Positions 1-6,761 of a stretch of DNA of 11,761 bases are shown here, piece after piece. Position numbers and translations under genes: made by a program. The notes beneath the pieces were generated by a model. It had not been told where the DNA came from, did no database searches, and was given only the letters and a program-made list of their open reading frames with translations. Source of the stretch: Alphaproteobacteria bacterium (GTDB lineage: Bacteria > Pseudomonadota > Alphaproteobacteria > Thalassobaculales > Thalassobaculaceae); the NCBI GenBank assembly GCA_028822575.1, contig JAPKDN010000050.1, forward strand, positions 1 to 11,761, in the 5' to 3' direction. Position 1 is the first letter of the stretch. The number at the start of each line of letters is the position of its first letter.

Positions 1-2
1 GT

Positions 3-260
3 CGGCCATATCGTCGCGTAGGTCAGACCGATGATCGGCGCGAACACTTTTTTAGCTTGGTAGCCAAACTGGAATGGCTGGAGACCGACATGGTCGACGC
101 CTTCATCTTTTCCTATGCTAATACACAAAACTACATGAACGACAAACCCACAACCGAGATTGGGGCGCTCGAGGCGACATTGGATACCTTCAAATATAAC
201 GGTCTGATCAGCGAACGCTTCACCTATGAAAAAGTGCGCGCGATACTGCCGAAGGACTGA
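3..260 (+). CDS. C-terminal part of an unidentified protein, possibly a solute-binding protein (5' end outside window)
   Basis: The reading frame is open from the left edge of the window to a TGA at 258-260, giving about 85 residues with no stop, so this is read as the 3' end of a gene that starts upstream. A TTG at 57 could be an internal start but has no clear ribosome binding site. The tail is amphipathic and helical, with a motif like GLISERFTYEKVRAILP near the end. That resembles the last helices of NMT1/THI5-like periplasmic solute-binding proteins of ABC importers, but this is a resemblance from memory only. The gene converges on the dioxygenase beta gene with a 60-bp gap. No signal peptide can be judged because the N-terminus is missing. 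It could also be a remnant of an older gene, given the other remnants nearby. Confidence 0.45.
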   Translation, partial: RPYRRVGQTDDRREHFFSLVAKLEWLETDMVDAFIFSYANTQNYMNDKPTTEIGALEATLDTFKYNGLISERFTYEKVRAILPKD

Positions 261-307
261 GGCGCTGATTGATCTGCCCCCAAGGGTTTTCTCCACCAAT
301 CCGGGGC

Positions 308-320
308 GGTCGCGACGACC
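308..320. other. Short inverted repeat between convergent genes
   Basis: GGTCG-CGA-CGACC forms a perfect 5-bp stem with a 3-base loop, lying directly against the stop codon of the dioxygenase beta gene. There is no T-run on either strand, so it is at best a weak or factor-assisted termination structure. The gap 261-320 holds nothing else that I can see. Confidence 0.25.
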
Positions 321-836
321 TTAAAGCGGAATGACCAACAGCACATCGACGCGCCGCGACTCCAGCACAACGCGCCGTGACCGGAACGCCAACGCTTCCC
401 CCTCGACCACAATTTCGTCGAGATACTTGCCGATCGCGAAGGCGTCTCCACCACCGTCCTGCATGGTTCGGGTCACGGTAAAGTTGGTCCGCGCTGTGAT
501 AATCCCGTCGCCCTGATCGACCAATCTAGTCGCGCCAAGCAGATGACTATAGGTGTGTGGTTCGAAGACATTGGCAGTGCGCAACGCTAAAATTCGGTCT
601 TCGAGCATGCCGCGGCCCCGGCAATGCATGATGCCAATCGGCAGCCCTGCCTCGTCGCTTTCTCGGGTGGTGATATGGTAAACTGCGTCATCGGTAAAGA
701 AGCTAGACCATTCCTCAAGCCGATCATCGTCGATGGCATGAACGTAATCTGCTAGGAAATCGGCAATCCGGGCCCGAAGCGCGTTATTCAGAATCGAAGC
801 GGCATGGATCACGGCCGGAGATTCTGATTCTTTCAA
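321..836 (-). CDS. Aromatic-ring-hydroxylating dioxygenase, beta (small) subunit
   Basis: This is the small structural subunit of a Rieske non-haem iron dioxygenase, with the SnoaL/NTF2-like cone fold. It packs against the catalytic alpha subunit and carries no metal. From the chosen TTG start the protein is 171 residues, normal for the family (about 160-190). Typical features are DDDRLEEWSSFFTDDAVY near residues 36-53, the stretch MHCRGRGMLEDRI at 70-82 and the EPHTYSHLLG segment at 92-101. These resemble the small subunits of anthranilate 1,2-dioxygenase and salicylate 5-hydroxylase types. The frame runs open upstream inside the alpha gene, so the start is uncertain. TTG at 836 has TGAGGA four bases upstream and begins 7 bp after the alpha stop. 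TTG at 851 would overlap alpha and lies 10 bases from a GGGAG. Translation is almost certainly coupled to alpha. Confidence 0.88.
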   Translation of the reverse strand: MKESESPAVIHAASILNNALRARIADFLADYVHAIDDDRLEEWSSFFTDDAVYHITTRESDEAGLPIGIMHCRGRGMLEDRILALRTANVFEPHTYSHLLGATRLVDQGDGIITARTNFTVTRTMQDGGGDAFAIGKYLDEIVVEGEALAFRSRRVVLESRRVDVLLVIPL

Positions 837-843
837 TTGATCC

Positions 844-2142
844 TCAGGCAAAGCCCATGATCTCCCGATAACCAGTCCAGAAACCCCGTATCGCCACTTC
901 GGTCGCGCGAGAGGCCTCGCTAGACTCGACGGTCTTGCCGCCCATTTCCATGAAGGCGCTGGCGCTCTGACCACTACCCTTGGTGCCGCGCTGGACAAAC
1001 TCGTTAATGCAACCGTCCTCGAGGCTGACCAGCCCAGCGGCGCCGGTAAGGTTTGCTTGCATGATCCGCATTCGCTCCTCGGCCTCGTCGTCATCCTCGT
1101 AACCCAAATACATCCAAAACAGCTCAGTTTTGTCGACCCCACGCGGAGTAAACCAGCGCACCGCCAGAGAATTCAGGGTAAATTGCACCGTCAGAGTTGG
1201 GAACAACGCCTGAATTGAATGGGTTATACCGTCGTCGAACTCATTCCAAGATTCCAATAGCTCCGGACCAGCGAGACGGTTTTCATAGGCGGCGGAGTGT
1301 ACCTCGGCGTCCTTATATTCCTCGGCGGCCTTGAGGGTCGCGCTTTTAGCGTAGGACAGGTGATGCCAGGGCTGGGCGGCATCAGTAATCCTGATGCCGC
1401 CGTCCATGTCGAGACGGTTGATTTTGAAGGTCGTGTAGAAGGTGTGCAGCAGCGTGGCGTGATAGGCATCCCGCACATTCTCGGCGTAAAGCTTCCAATT
1501 ATTGTGGATTATCTGGCTGTGATAGCCAAGCAACTTCAAGGGGCGCGAGAAATTGCGCTTGAGAATCTTGCACATCTCTGAGCCGAAGAAGGTTTCCACA
1601 TCCGGTGTGTCGTCCGAGAAGGTGCCAAACACCATGCCGGCGTAAACCGCCGTGCGAATCGGCTCCAGGCGGTGGTCCTTGATGCTGAAGTCGCCAGGCA
1701 TCCCACCCTTTCCCCCCAACCCGTTACGGAACGCCAACCCCATCAGTTGACCTTTCAGGTCATAGGTCCAGGAGTGGTAAAGGCAGGATAATACCTTAGC
1801 ATTACCACGCTCCTTATGACAGACGAGCGCTCCCTTATGGGCACATCTGTTGACCATCCCATTGATGTGTCCATCGCGATCCCGAACCGCGATGATCGGT
1901 GTCTCTCCAATGAAGCTCGTACGATAGTCGCCGAGTTCCTTCAGGTCTAATTCCAGACAGAGAAAGTGCCAAACCGGGCCTCGAAATATCTTTTCCTGCT
2001 CAAGCTTGTAGATCGCTGGATCAGAGAACACTTGAAAAGGGATACGCGTCACGCCTTCCGGTGGCCATTGCAAGAGTGGTGGCCTGTCACCAGCCGAGGC
2101 CTCATCCTTAACGGGCGAATGGCTAGTTTTGGCAGAGCTCAT
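844..2142 (-). CDS. Aromatic-ring-hydroxylating dioxygenase, alpha (large, catalytic) subunit
   Basis: This is the catalytic subunit of a two-component or three-component Rieske oxygenase that adds O2 to an aromatic acid. It has 432 residues from the ATG at 2142. The Rieske [2Fe-2S] site is complete: C100-x-H102, 17 residues, then C120-x2-H123. The mononuclear iron site is also complete: D225-A-Y-H228-x4-H233 in an ENVRDAYH context, with D376 in LEDG as the likely third ligand. The spacing from D225 to H228 and H233 matches naphthalene dioxygenase D205, H208 and H213. The open frame continues upstream to 2373, but that extension is the relic of another gene, so the ATG at 2142 just before the charged N-terminus is preferred. 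Its Shine-Dalgarno is weak (GCGAG). Overall it most resembles anthranilate/salicylate-type large subunits; the substrate is unknown. Confidence 0.93.
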   Translation of the reverse strand: MSSAKTSHSPVKDEASAGDRPPLLQWPPEGVTRIPFQVFSDPAIYKLEQEKIFRGPVWHFLCLELDLKELGDYRTSFIGETPIIAVRDRDGHINGMVNRCAHKGALVCHKERGNAKVLSCLYHSWTYDLKGQLMGLAFRNGLGGKGGMPGDFSIKDHRLEPIRTAVYAGMVFGTFSDDTPDVETFFGSEMCKILKRNFSRPLKLLGYHSQIIHNNWKLYAENVRDAYHATLLHTFYTTFKINRLDMDGGIRITDAAQPWHHLSYAKSATLKAAEEYKDAEVHSAAYENRLAGPELLESWNEFDDGITHSIQALFPTLTVQFTLNSLAVRWFTPRGVDKTELFWMYLGYEDDDEAEERMRIMQANLTGAAGLVSLEDGCINEFVQRGTKGSGQSASAFMEMGGKTVESSEASRATEVAIRGFWTGYREIMGFA

Positions 2143-2307
2143 GGCAAAGACTCGCAAGCTGTTGCGGCATTCTATTTTCCATCCATCATCGATGGCGGCA
2201 ATGGGACTCCGAAATTTAACGGCCCCACCAAGAATTGCAAAAATTATTACGCGTGACCCAAAGCAAAACGCTCTCGACAGAACAACCCAGGCAATAAGAT
2301 GATCTAG
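2143..2307 (-). promoter_or_regulatory. Leader and possible promoter region of the dioxygenase genes
   Basis: This AT-richer 165 bp separates the dioxygenase alpha start from the methyltransferase remnant. On the minus strand TTGCAA, a 16-base gap and TAAATT resemble a sigma-70 -35/-10 pair, four of six matches each, about 70-100 bases before the ATG. This is a weak match. The alternative is read-through from the UxaA gene about 480 bp upstream. Confidence 0.25.
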
Positions 2308-2501
2308 CGTTCGCAGTGTCGAATCTGGCAGCGGCCCAACAATCGCGCCATCGCAACCCAACCGATCAGCCAATGGTCGACCGGTAAAAAATGGTAATCA
2401 CTGTGTGGATCGAGCACGATCTCGCGGCACTTCTCCTTGACGTCCTCTCGCAAGGTGGCGGCGTCGGCTGGCGGATTTTCAAGTGCCGGGCTTGTCCGTA
2501 A
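2308..2501 (-). pseudogene. N-terminal remnant of a class I SAM-dependent methyltransferase, frameshifted
   Basis: Read on the minus strand, two frames join into one protein-like segment. From 2501 the frame gives ENPPADAATLREDVKEK, then a DPHSDYHF motif. After the A-run at 2386-2391 (T-run on the coding strand) the sense moves to the frame that gives TGRPLADRLGCDGAIVG and PLPDS. In intact proteins of this type these parts follow directly as ...DPH.DYHFHTGRPLA.RLGYD...LPD..., the N-terminal arm before the glycine-rich SAM-binding loop of a UbiE/ArsM-like methyltransferase. I recall that arm from the family; it is not a database result. One base appears to be missing at the T-run. No start codon lies in frame (TAA at 2504-2502), and similarity stops near 2308, well before the SAM loop. 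The second half is what artificially lengthens the dioxygenase alpha ORF. Confidence 0.6.
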
Positions 2502-2504
2502 TTA

Positions 2505-2538
2505 AGCCCTCCAGCTGCCCTCGTCATTGTCGAGGGCT
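2505..2538. repeat. Hairpin with two competing left arms
   Basis: GCCCTCG (2517-2523), a 7-base loop and CGAGGGC (2531-2537) form a perfect 7-bp stem. A second AGCCCTC at 2505-2511 could pair with the same right arm instead. There is no following T-run. It lies about 90 bp beyond the UxaA stop, so an end-of-transcript or processing structure is possible. The rest of 2502-2626 is AT-rich and shows no gene. Confidence 0.35.
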
Positions 2539-2626
2539 TCCGCGACAATTAGCGGGTCATCAAGTAAATAATATTACCACGAACCCAGTAATTGATATTT
2601 ACCCACAGCGCACCTTTCCGCCTCGG

Positions 2627-4174
2627 TCATCCGGTGATTCCGATATTCCAGGGAATGAACTCATGCCGGCCGAGGTCTAGCACTTCGCTCTTGGTCGCAC
2701 CGCCGGACGCGACGTGCAGGAAAAAGTCGAAGATCCGCTGTCCCATCTCCTCCATGTCCGCTTCGCCATCAAGGATGGCGCCACAATTGATGTCCATATC
2801 CTCTTCCATACGCGTGAACATCGAAGTGTTGGTAGCGAGTTTGATCGATGGGCTCGGCTTGGCACCAAAGCAGGAGCCGCGGCCCGTCGTGAAGGCGACC
2901 AGATTGGCCCCACCGGCGATCTGGCCAGTGGCGGAGACCGGGTCGAAACCCGGCGTATCCATGAAGACAAAGCCCTTAGTCGTGATCGGCTCGGCGTATT
3001 TATAGACCTCCATCAGCGGGCCGGTGCCTCCCTTCATCGCCGAGCCCAGCGACTTCTCCAGAATGTTGGCGAGACCACCCTGCTGGTTACCGGGGCTGAC
3101 CACACCGTTGATCTGAACATCGCGGCCGACGGCGTATTCATCCTTCCACCAGCGAACCCGTTCGATTAGTTTCTCACCGATTTCCACAGTCGCCGCGCGG
3201 GCTGTCAGCGTGTGCTCGACACCATAGATTTCAGGTGTTTCCGAGAGCACGCCGGTGCCGCCATGGCGGGCGAGAATGTCAACTGCCTTACCCAGGGCCG
3301 GATTGGCGGTGATCGAGGAAAAGCCATCCGATCCACCGCATTGCAGGCCGACCATGATGTGGCTTGCCGGCACGGTCGTGCGCTCACATCGGTTCGCTAT
3401 CACTAGCAACTCCTCGACGATGGCGATGCCCTGGACGATGGTTTGGCGGGTGCCGCCACTTTCCTGCATGACCAGACCACGCAGCGTCTCGCTCAGCTCC
3501 AGGTTCTGAGACTGGAACAGGCCACCGATCTGGCACCGCTCACAGCCGAGGCCGACCACCAAACTGGCGCCTATATTGGGGTGACAGATATATCCCGCCA
3601 GGGTCCGGTGCAGCAGATCCATTGGCTCGCCAGTCATCTCCATGCCACAACCAGTGTGGTGGGAGAAGGCCGCAACACCATCAACATTCGGGTATTTGAC
3701 CAACCGCTCCTTGGTGAAATGATCGGCGATCGCGTGCACCACCGTGGCCGAGCAATTCACTGTCGAGACGATTCCGACGAAATTCCGGGTCCCAGCCCGG
3801 CCATCGGCGCGCATATAGCCTTGAAAGCTAGCCCGCTTGGCTTCCGGTAGCATCTGGATCGGTTTGAAGTCCTCGGCGTATCGATAATCCCGATTGAATT
3901 CGCGAAACTCGATATTGTGGTTATGCAACATGGTGCCAGCCATCACGTCGGCTTTCGCAAAGCCGACGGTTACGTTGTATTTCAAAATAGCTTCGCCTTG
4001 AGAGATATCGCGCATCGCCAGCTTGTACCCTGGCGGAACGATTTCGCGGGTCACCACGTTACTGCCGGGAATCGCCGTCCCAGTAGCGATTTCCCTCAGC
4101 GCAACCGCGACATTGTCGGCCATGTTCAGCCGTATCACTGGCCCGCCAGCGCCCTTTTCCATGAGATCCGGCAT
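2627..4174 (-). CDS. UxaA-family dehydratase (altronate/galactarate dehydratase type) with N-terminal SAF domain
   Basis: The 515-residue length fits the full-length members that join a SAF domain (about residues 14-90) to the UxaA/GarD catalytic region (about 110-515). Members remove water from sugar acids such as D-altronate or D-galactarate to give 2-keto-3-deoxy acids, with a divalent metal, in the cytoplasm. A split relative is sulfolactate sulfo-lyase SuyA/SuyB. Characteristic stretches are HNHN at 84-87, FSHHTGCG at 170-177, VGLQCGGSDGFS at 275-286, and MDTPGFDPVSATG followed by GGANLVAFTTGRGS in the C-terminal third. The ATG at 4174 has a strong GAGAGGA seven bases upstream. It is transcribed divergently from the SMP-30 lactonase gene, a common partner in sugar-acid pathways. 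The exact substrate cannot be told; no frameshift or missing block was seen. Confidence 0.9.
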   Translation of the reverse strand: MPDLMEKGAGGPVIRLNMADNVAVALREIATGTAIPGSNVVTREIVPPGYKLAMRDISQGEAILKYNVTVGFAKADVMAGTMLHNHNIEFREFNRDYRYAEDFKPIQMLPEAKRASFQGYMRADGRAGTRNFVGIVSTVNCSATVVHAIADHFTKERLVKYPNVDGVAAFSHHTGCGMEMTGEPMDLLHRTLAGYICHPNIGASLVVGLGCERCQIGGLFQSQNLELSETLRGLVMQESGGTRQTIVQGIAIVEELLVIANRCERTTVPASHIMVGLQCGGSDGFSSITANPALGKAVDILARHGGTGVLSETPEIYGVEHTLTARAATVEIGEKLIERVRWWKDEYAVGRDVQINGVVSPGNQQGGLANILEKSLGSAMKGGTGPLMEVYKYAEPITTKGFVFMDTPGFDPVSATGQIAGGANLVAFTTGRGSCFGAKPSPSIKLATNTSMFTRMEEDMDINCGAILDGEADMEEMGQRIFDFFLHVASGGATKSEVLDLGRHEFIPWNIGITG

Positions 4175-4249
4175 AGTCGCATCCTCTCGTTTCTTAGAGA
4201 TATTTTAACAATCCTAGCGTGCCGGTGGCGGCCGCTCCAGATAGGCATG

Positions 4250-4265
4250 GCAAGAAATTTCTTGC
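4250..4265. promoter_or_regulatory. Perfect 16-bp palindrome, candidate operator
   Basis: GCAAGAAATTTCTTGC is identical to its reverse complement. It lies in the only divergent intergenic region between intact catabolic genes, 76 bp upstream of the UxaA start and 110 bp upstream of the SMP-30 start, where a dimeric regulator could control both. No regulator gene is in the window. Confidence 0.45.
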
Positions 4266-4287
4266 ACGACATTTTCAACAATGCGTT

Positions 4288-4303
4288 TTGGGTAATGAAC
4301 CAA
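4288..4303. promoter_or_regulatory. Imperfect inverted repeat, second candidate operator
   Basis: TTGGGTAATGAACCAA has TTGG and CCAA arms with five of six outer positions symmetric. It sits 23 bp from the perfect palindrome in the same divergent region. GntR- and LacI-type regulators bind sites of this general form, but chance occurrence is possible. Confidence 0.25.
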
Positions 4304-4375
4304 TGAAGGCGGTGCCTCGATCTGTCGATGGGTCCAGGTTAGACTCTTTACCTTGTAATGCTCGGGAGATATGCC

Positions 4376-5344
4376 ATGACCACCGACAATCCGAAATCCG
4401 CCGGCTGGCGCGAACATCCCCGCTACCCCGACCCCGCCATCCAGTCCTTGGACCCGCGCTTCGACAAATATCGGGTTTTCAGCGCGGCGGTTGAACGGCT
4501 TTATACCGGGTGCCGTTGGTCCGAGGGGCCGGTGTATTTCGCTGATGGCCGGTATCTTTTGTGGTCAGATATCCCCAACCAACGGATGCTGAAATGGGAA
4601 GAGGAAACCGGCTCAGTCAGCGTCTATCGCAAACCCTCGAATTGGGCCAACGGCAATACCCGGGACCGCCAGGGCAGACTGGTCACCTGCGAGCATGGTC
4701 GGCGGGTGACCCAGACCGAGATCGACGGCTCGATCACCGTGCTGGCCGACAGTTGGCAAGGCAAAAAGCTGAATTCTCCAAATGACGTGGTGGTGAAGTC
4801 GGACAGTTCGGTTTGGTTCACTGACCCAATATTCGGCATTCTTGGCAATTACGAGGGGGTGAAGAACGAACCCGAGATCGACCAATACGTCTTCCGTATC
4901 GATGGCGGAACCGGCGAGTTGAGCGTGGTCGCCGAGGGCGTGCTTGGCCCCAACGGGCTGTGTTTCAACCAGGACGAGACGATCCTCTATGTCGTCGAAT
5001 CCCGCAGCGAGCAGAATCGCAAGATCCTGGCCTATGATGTTGGCGCAGATGGGGTGACCCTATCGAACAAACGGGTGCATATCGACGCCGGCCCCGGCGG
5101 AACGCCGGACGGCATGCGTTGTGACGTCGACGGCAATCTTTGGTGCGGTTGGGGCATGGGCAATGCCGAGCTGGACGGGGTCAATGTCTATGCCTCGGAC
5201 GGTGATCTGATCGGGCGCATTGCGCTCCCGGAACGCTGTGCCAATGTCTGTTTCGGCGGCCCGATGCGCAACCGCCTTTTCATGGCGGCGAGCCAGTCAC
5301 TTTACGCAGTTTATGTGAATACGCAGGGCGTGAAGGGCGGCTGA
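4376..5344 (+). CDS. SMP-30/gluconolactonase family lactonase
   Basis: This is a predicted six-bladed beta-propeller lactonase of 322 residues (family range about 290-330) that opens sugar or aromatic-derived lactones using one divalent metal ion. The expected metal ligands are present: E50 in WSEGP, N194 in GPNG and D245 in GTPDGM. N133 and N136 in LNSPND also match conserved active-site positions. No signal peptide is seen, so it is likely cytoplasmic. The ATG at 4376 is chosen because GGGAG lies seven bases upstream; an ATG at 4358 would add six residues without a comparable site. The gene diverges from the UxaA dehydratase, which suits a dehydrogenase-lactonase-dehydratase sugar-acid route. 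A broken acetyltransferase gene follows directly, then the SDR gene on the same strand. Confidence 0.9.
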   Translation: MTTDNPKSAGWREHPRYPDPAIQSLDPRFDKYRVFSAAVERLYTGCRWSEGPVYFADGRYLLWSDIPNQRMLKWEEETGSVSVYRKPSNWANGNTRDRQGRLVTCEHGRRVTQTEIDGSITVLADSWQGKKLNSPNDVVVKSDSSVWFTDPIFGILGNYEGVKNEPEIDQYVFRIDGGTGELSVVAEGVLGPNGLCFNQDETILYVVESRSEQNRKILAYDVGADGVTLSNKRVHIDAGPGGTPDGMRCDVDGNLWCGWGMGNAELDGVNVYASDGDLIGRIALPERCANVCFGGPMRNRLFMAASQSLYAVYVNTQGVKGG

Positions 5345-5351
5345 GCCGAGC

Positions 5352-5673
5352 GATCTTGGAGCCGGTCTCGACTTCAACGGACCACGCCGATGGATCTGCC
5401 AGAGATGCGCGCCCTGTTGCATTATGTCGAGATGCGCCGCTATCTCTCCGAAGACGAGATCCTGCCAGATACATGGATCGCCGAGACACTGGCCAGCAGC
5501 AACACTTTGGACGCGCGTGGGTTCGTGGGTCTTGATCTGGCGAGGGTGATCCCATTGTGGACAATTCGAACAAGCGTTCGCATGGGTTGACCCAAAGGCT
5601 GGGGTTCACGCGGGTCGGAAAGGATACCGGACCGGCTTATTTGCAGACGGTTTATGAGTTGGGGCGAAGTTGA
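5352..5673 (+). pseudogene. Decayed GNAT (RimJ/RimL-like) N-acetyltransferase, frameshifted and internally deleted
   Basis: The region directly after the SMP-30 stop reads as pieces of one acetyltransferase. In one frame RLQRTTPMDLPEM leads into MRRYLSEDEILPDTWIAET, like the N-terminal arm of RimJ-type enzymes (T.RL.LR..T..DLP.M ... MRYLS...). At 5541-5557 the sense passes from ARVIP to the next frame, VDNSNKRSHGLTQRLGF, which has the GNAT ending N-x2-S-x3-L-x2-RLGF, then TRVGKDTGPAYLQTVYEL and a TGA at 5671. The central acetyl-CoA-binding part (R/Q-x2-G-x-G/A and its flanks, roughly 80-90 residues) is missing between ARGF and ARVIP. A further frame change near 5355-5370 probably damaged the N-terminus. 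The assignment is from motif memory. The intact 66-codon ORF at 5390-5590 inside it is not thought to be a gene. Confidence 0.6.
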
Positions 5674-5692
5674 GAGCGATTGATGCAGAAAG

Positions 5693-5708
5693 TTACCTTT
5701 TATGGTAA
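5693..5708. promoter_or_regulatory. Inverted repeat TTACC-N6-GGTAA upstream of the SDR gene
   Basis: Perfect 5-bp arms are separated by TTTTAT. The repeat contains the most upstream possible ATG (5702) of the SDR frame and sits about 45 bp before its better start. It may be an operator or a leader hairpin; no regulator is identified. Confidence 0.3.
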
Positions 5709-5752
5709 GATCAAAGCTTGATGCTGAGATCCCAACCCAAGGAATGCCGAAA

Positions 5753-6757
5753 GTGAACGCATCCGAGAAAACCCTCTGTATCATCGGCGCCAGTGGCCTT
5801 GCCGGCTCCAATATTCTGAAGGCCGCGCTTGATCGCGGCTACTGGGTTCGCGGCGTGCTGCGTGACAAGGACGCGCCAAACAAGGCACCGTTTCTAAAAG
5901 CGTTGCCCGGCGCCTCGGCACGGTTGACGCTTTATAGCGCCGATATGGCCGACGAGGGTGCCTTCGATGCCATTTTAAAGGGGACGGATTGTGTCTTCAT
6001 TGCCAGTCTAATCCCAACCTACATCGGGCCGACTGGCAAACTCGCGCGCGAGATGGATGATGAGCAGGGGTACGCTGAGATCATTATGCCGACGGTAAAT
6101 GGGTGCCTTAACATCATGCGCGCGGCGGCCCGCCAGAATGTCCCAAACGTGGTTATCTGCAGCAGCACCAGCAGCACCAACCCTGTCCCGCCCGTGGCGC
6201 TCAAGAACGAGGTCGATCACTGGTCCGATGAAATAGAGCAATGCCGGGCCAAGAAATACACTTCCGCCACAAAGACCTTTATGGAGAAGGCGGCGATCAA
6301 ATTCGCGGCGGAAAACGATATCCGCCTGTCTATCATCCTGCCAACCGGCATGTACGGCCCAGTCATTATGCCTGATCAGATGAAGAACAGCCCGCATGAC
6401 TGGCTCCAGTCCCTAATCAAGGGCGGGGTGGGGCGGCACGAGAAGGTCCCAAACGATTCAAGTTCGCTGATCCATCTCCACGATCTGGCGGCAATCTTTT
6501 TGGCGGTCTACGAGAACCCCGAGGCATCAGGCCGCTATTTCGGTGTTTACGACAGTTGGCACTGGAATGACCTTTACGCGGAGCTTCAAAAGCTCATTCC
6601 GGACATGAAGATGCCGGCTACCCTGGACGCGGCGCCAGTGAAGCCCACGGGCTTCAACTTCAAGCGACGGGACAGTTTAGGCCTGCCGCTGAGGGATATT
6701 CCGACGGTTCTGCGCGAGACCGTTGAGTGGATAAGGTCGGAACCGTTCGGCGGCTAG
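5753..6757 (+). CDS. NAD(P)-dependent extended SDR protein (epimerase/dehydratase or dihydroflavonol-reductase-like)
   Basis: This is a Rossmann-fold oxidoreductase of 334 residues from the chosen start. The nucleotide-binding loop is GASGLAG at residues 12-18, right after the first strand, with R and D/K residues following strand 2 (GVLRDKDAP). The middle SST segment (CSSTSST) corresponds to the catalytic serine/threonine strand. The catalytic helix reads KKYTSATKTFMEKAA: by alignment of KTFMEKAA with the usual K-T-L-x-E-K, the tyrosine is one position too far upstream (Y-x4-K instead of Y-x3-K). GTG at 5753 has AAGGA nine bases upstream. ATG at 5702 and 5744 are in frame, but the extra codons are AT-rich at third positions and the first ATG lies inside an inverted repeat. 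The substrate is unknown. It ends 4 bp from the convergent amidohydrolase gene. Confidence 0.85.
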   Translation: MNASEKTLCIIGASGLAGSNILKAALDRGYWVRGVLRDKDAPNKAPFLKALPGASARLTLYSADMADEGAFDAILKGTDCVFIASLIPTYIGPTGKLAREMDDEQGYAEIIMPTVNGCLNIMRAAARQNVPNVVICSSTSSTNPVPPVALKNEVDHWSDEIEQCRAKKYTSATKTFMEKAAIKFAAENDIRLSIILPTGMYGPVIMPDQMKNSPHDWLQSLIKGGVGRHEKVPNDSSSLIHLHDLAAIFLAVYENPEASGRYFGVYDSWHWNDLYAELQKLIPDMKMPATLDAAPVKPTGFNFKRRDSLGLPLRDIPTVLRETVEWIRSEPFGG

Positions 6758-6761
6758 GGGA

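Noticed and set aside
321..1142. Full 273-residue ORF as the beta subunit
   Set aside because: About the first 100 codons run antisense-frame through the alpha gene and are low-complexity R/S/P-rich; family similarity starts only after about 836.
844..2373. Full 509-residue ORF as the dioxygenase alpha subunit
   Set aside because: The first 77 codons match no Rieske oxygenase N-terminus and are partly explained as a methyltransferase relic; the ATG at 2142 gives a normal 432-residue protein.
2714..3169. Plus-strand ORFs of 130-150 residues opposite the UxaA gene
   Set aside because: These are antisense shadows of a complete UxaA-family gene, with no ribosome binding site or motif.
4214..4330. 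Minus-strand open frame ending in AYLERPPPAR upstream of UxaA
   Set aside because: It looks slightly protein-like, but it extends into antisense of the SMP-30 gene, matches no known family and covers the candidate operators; too weak to call.
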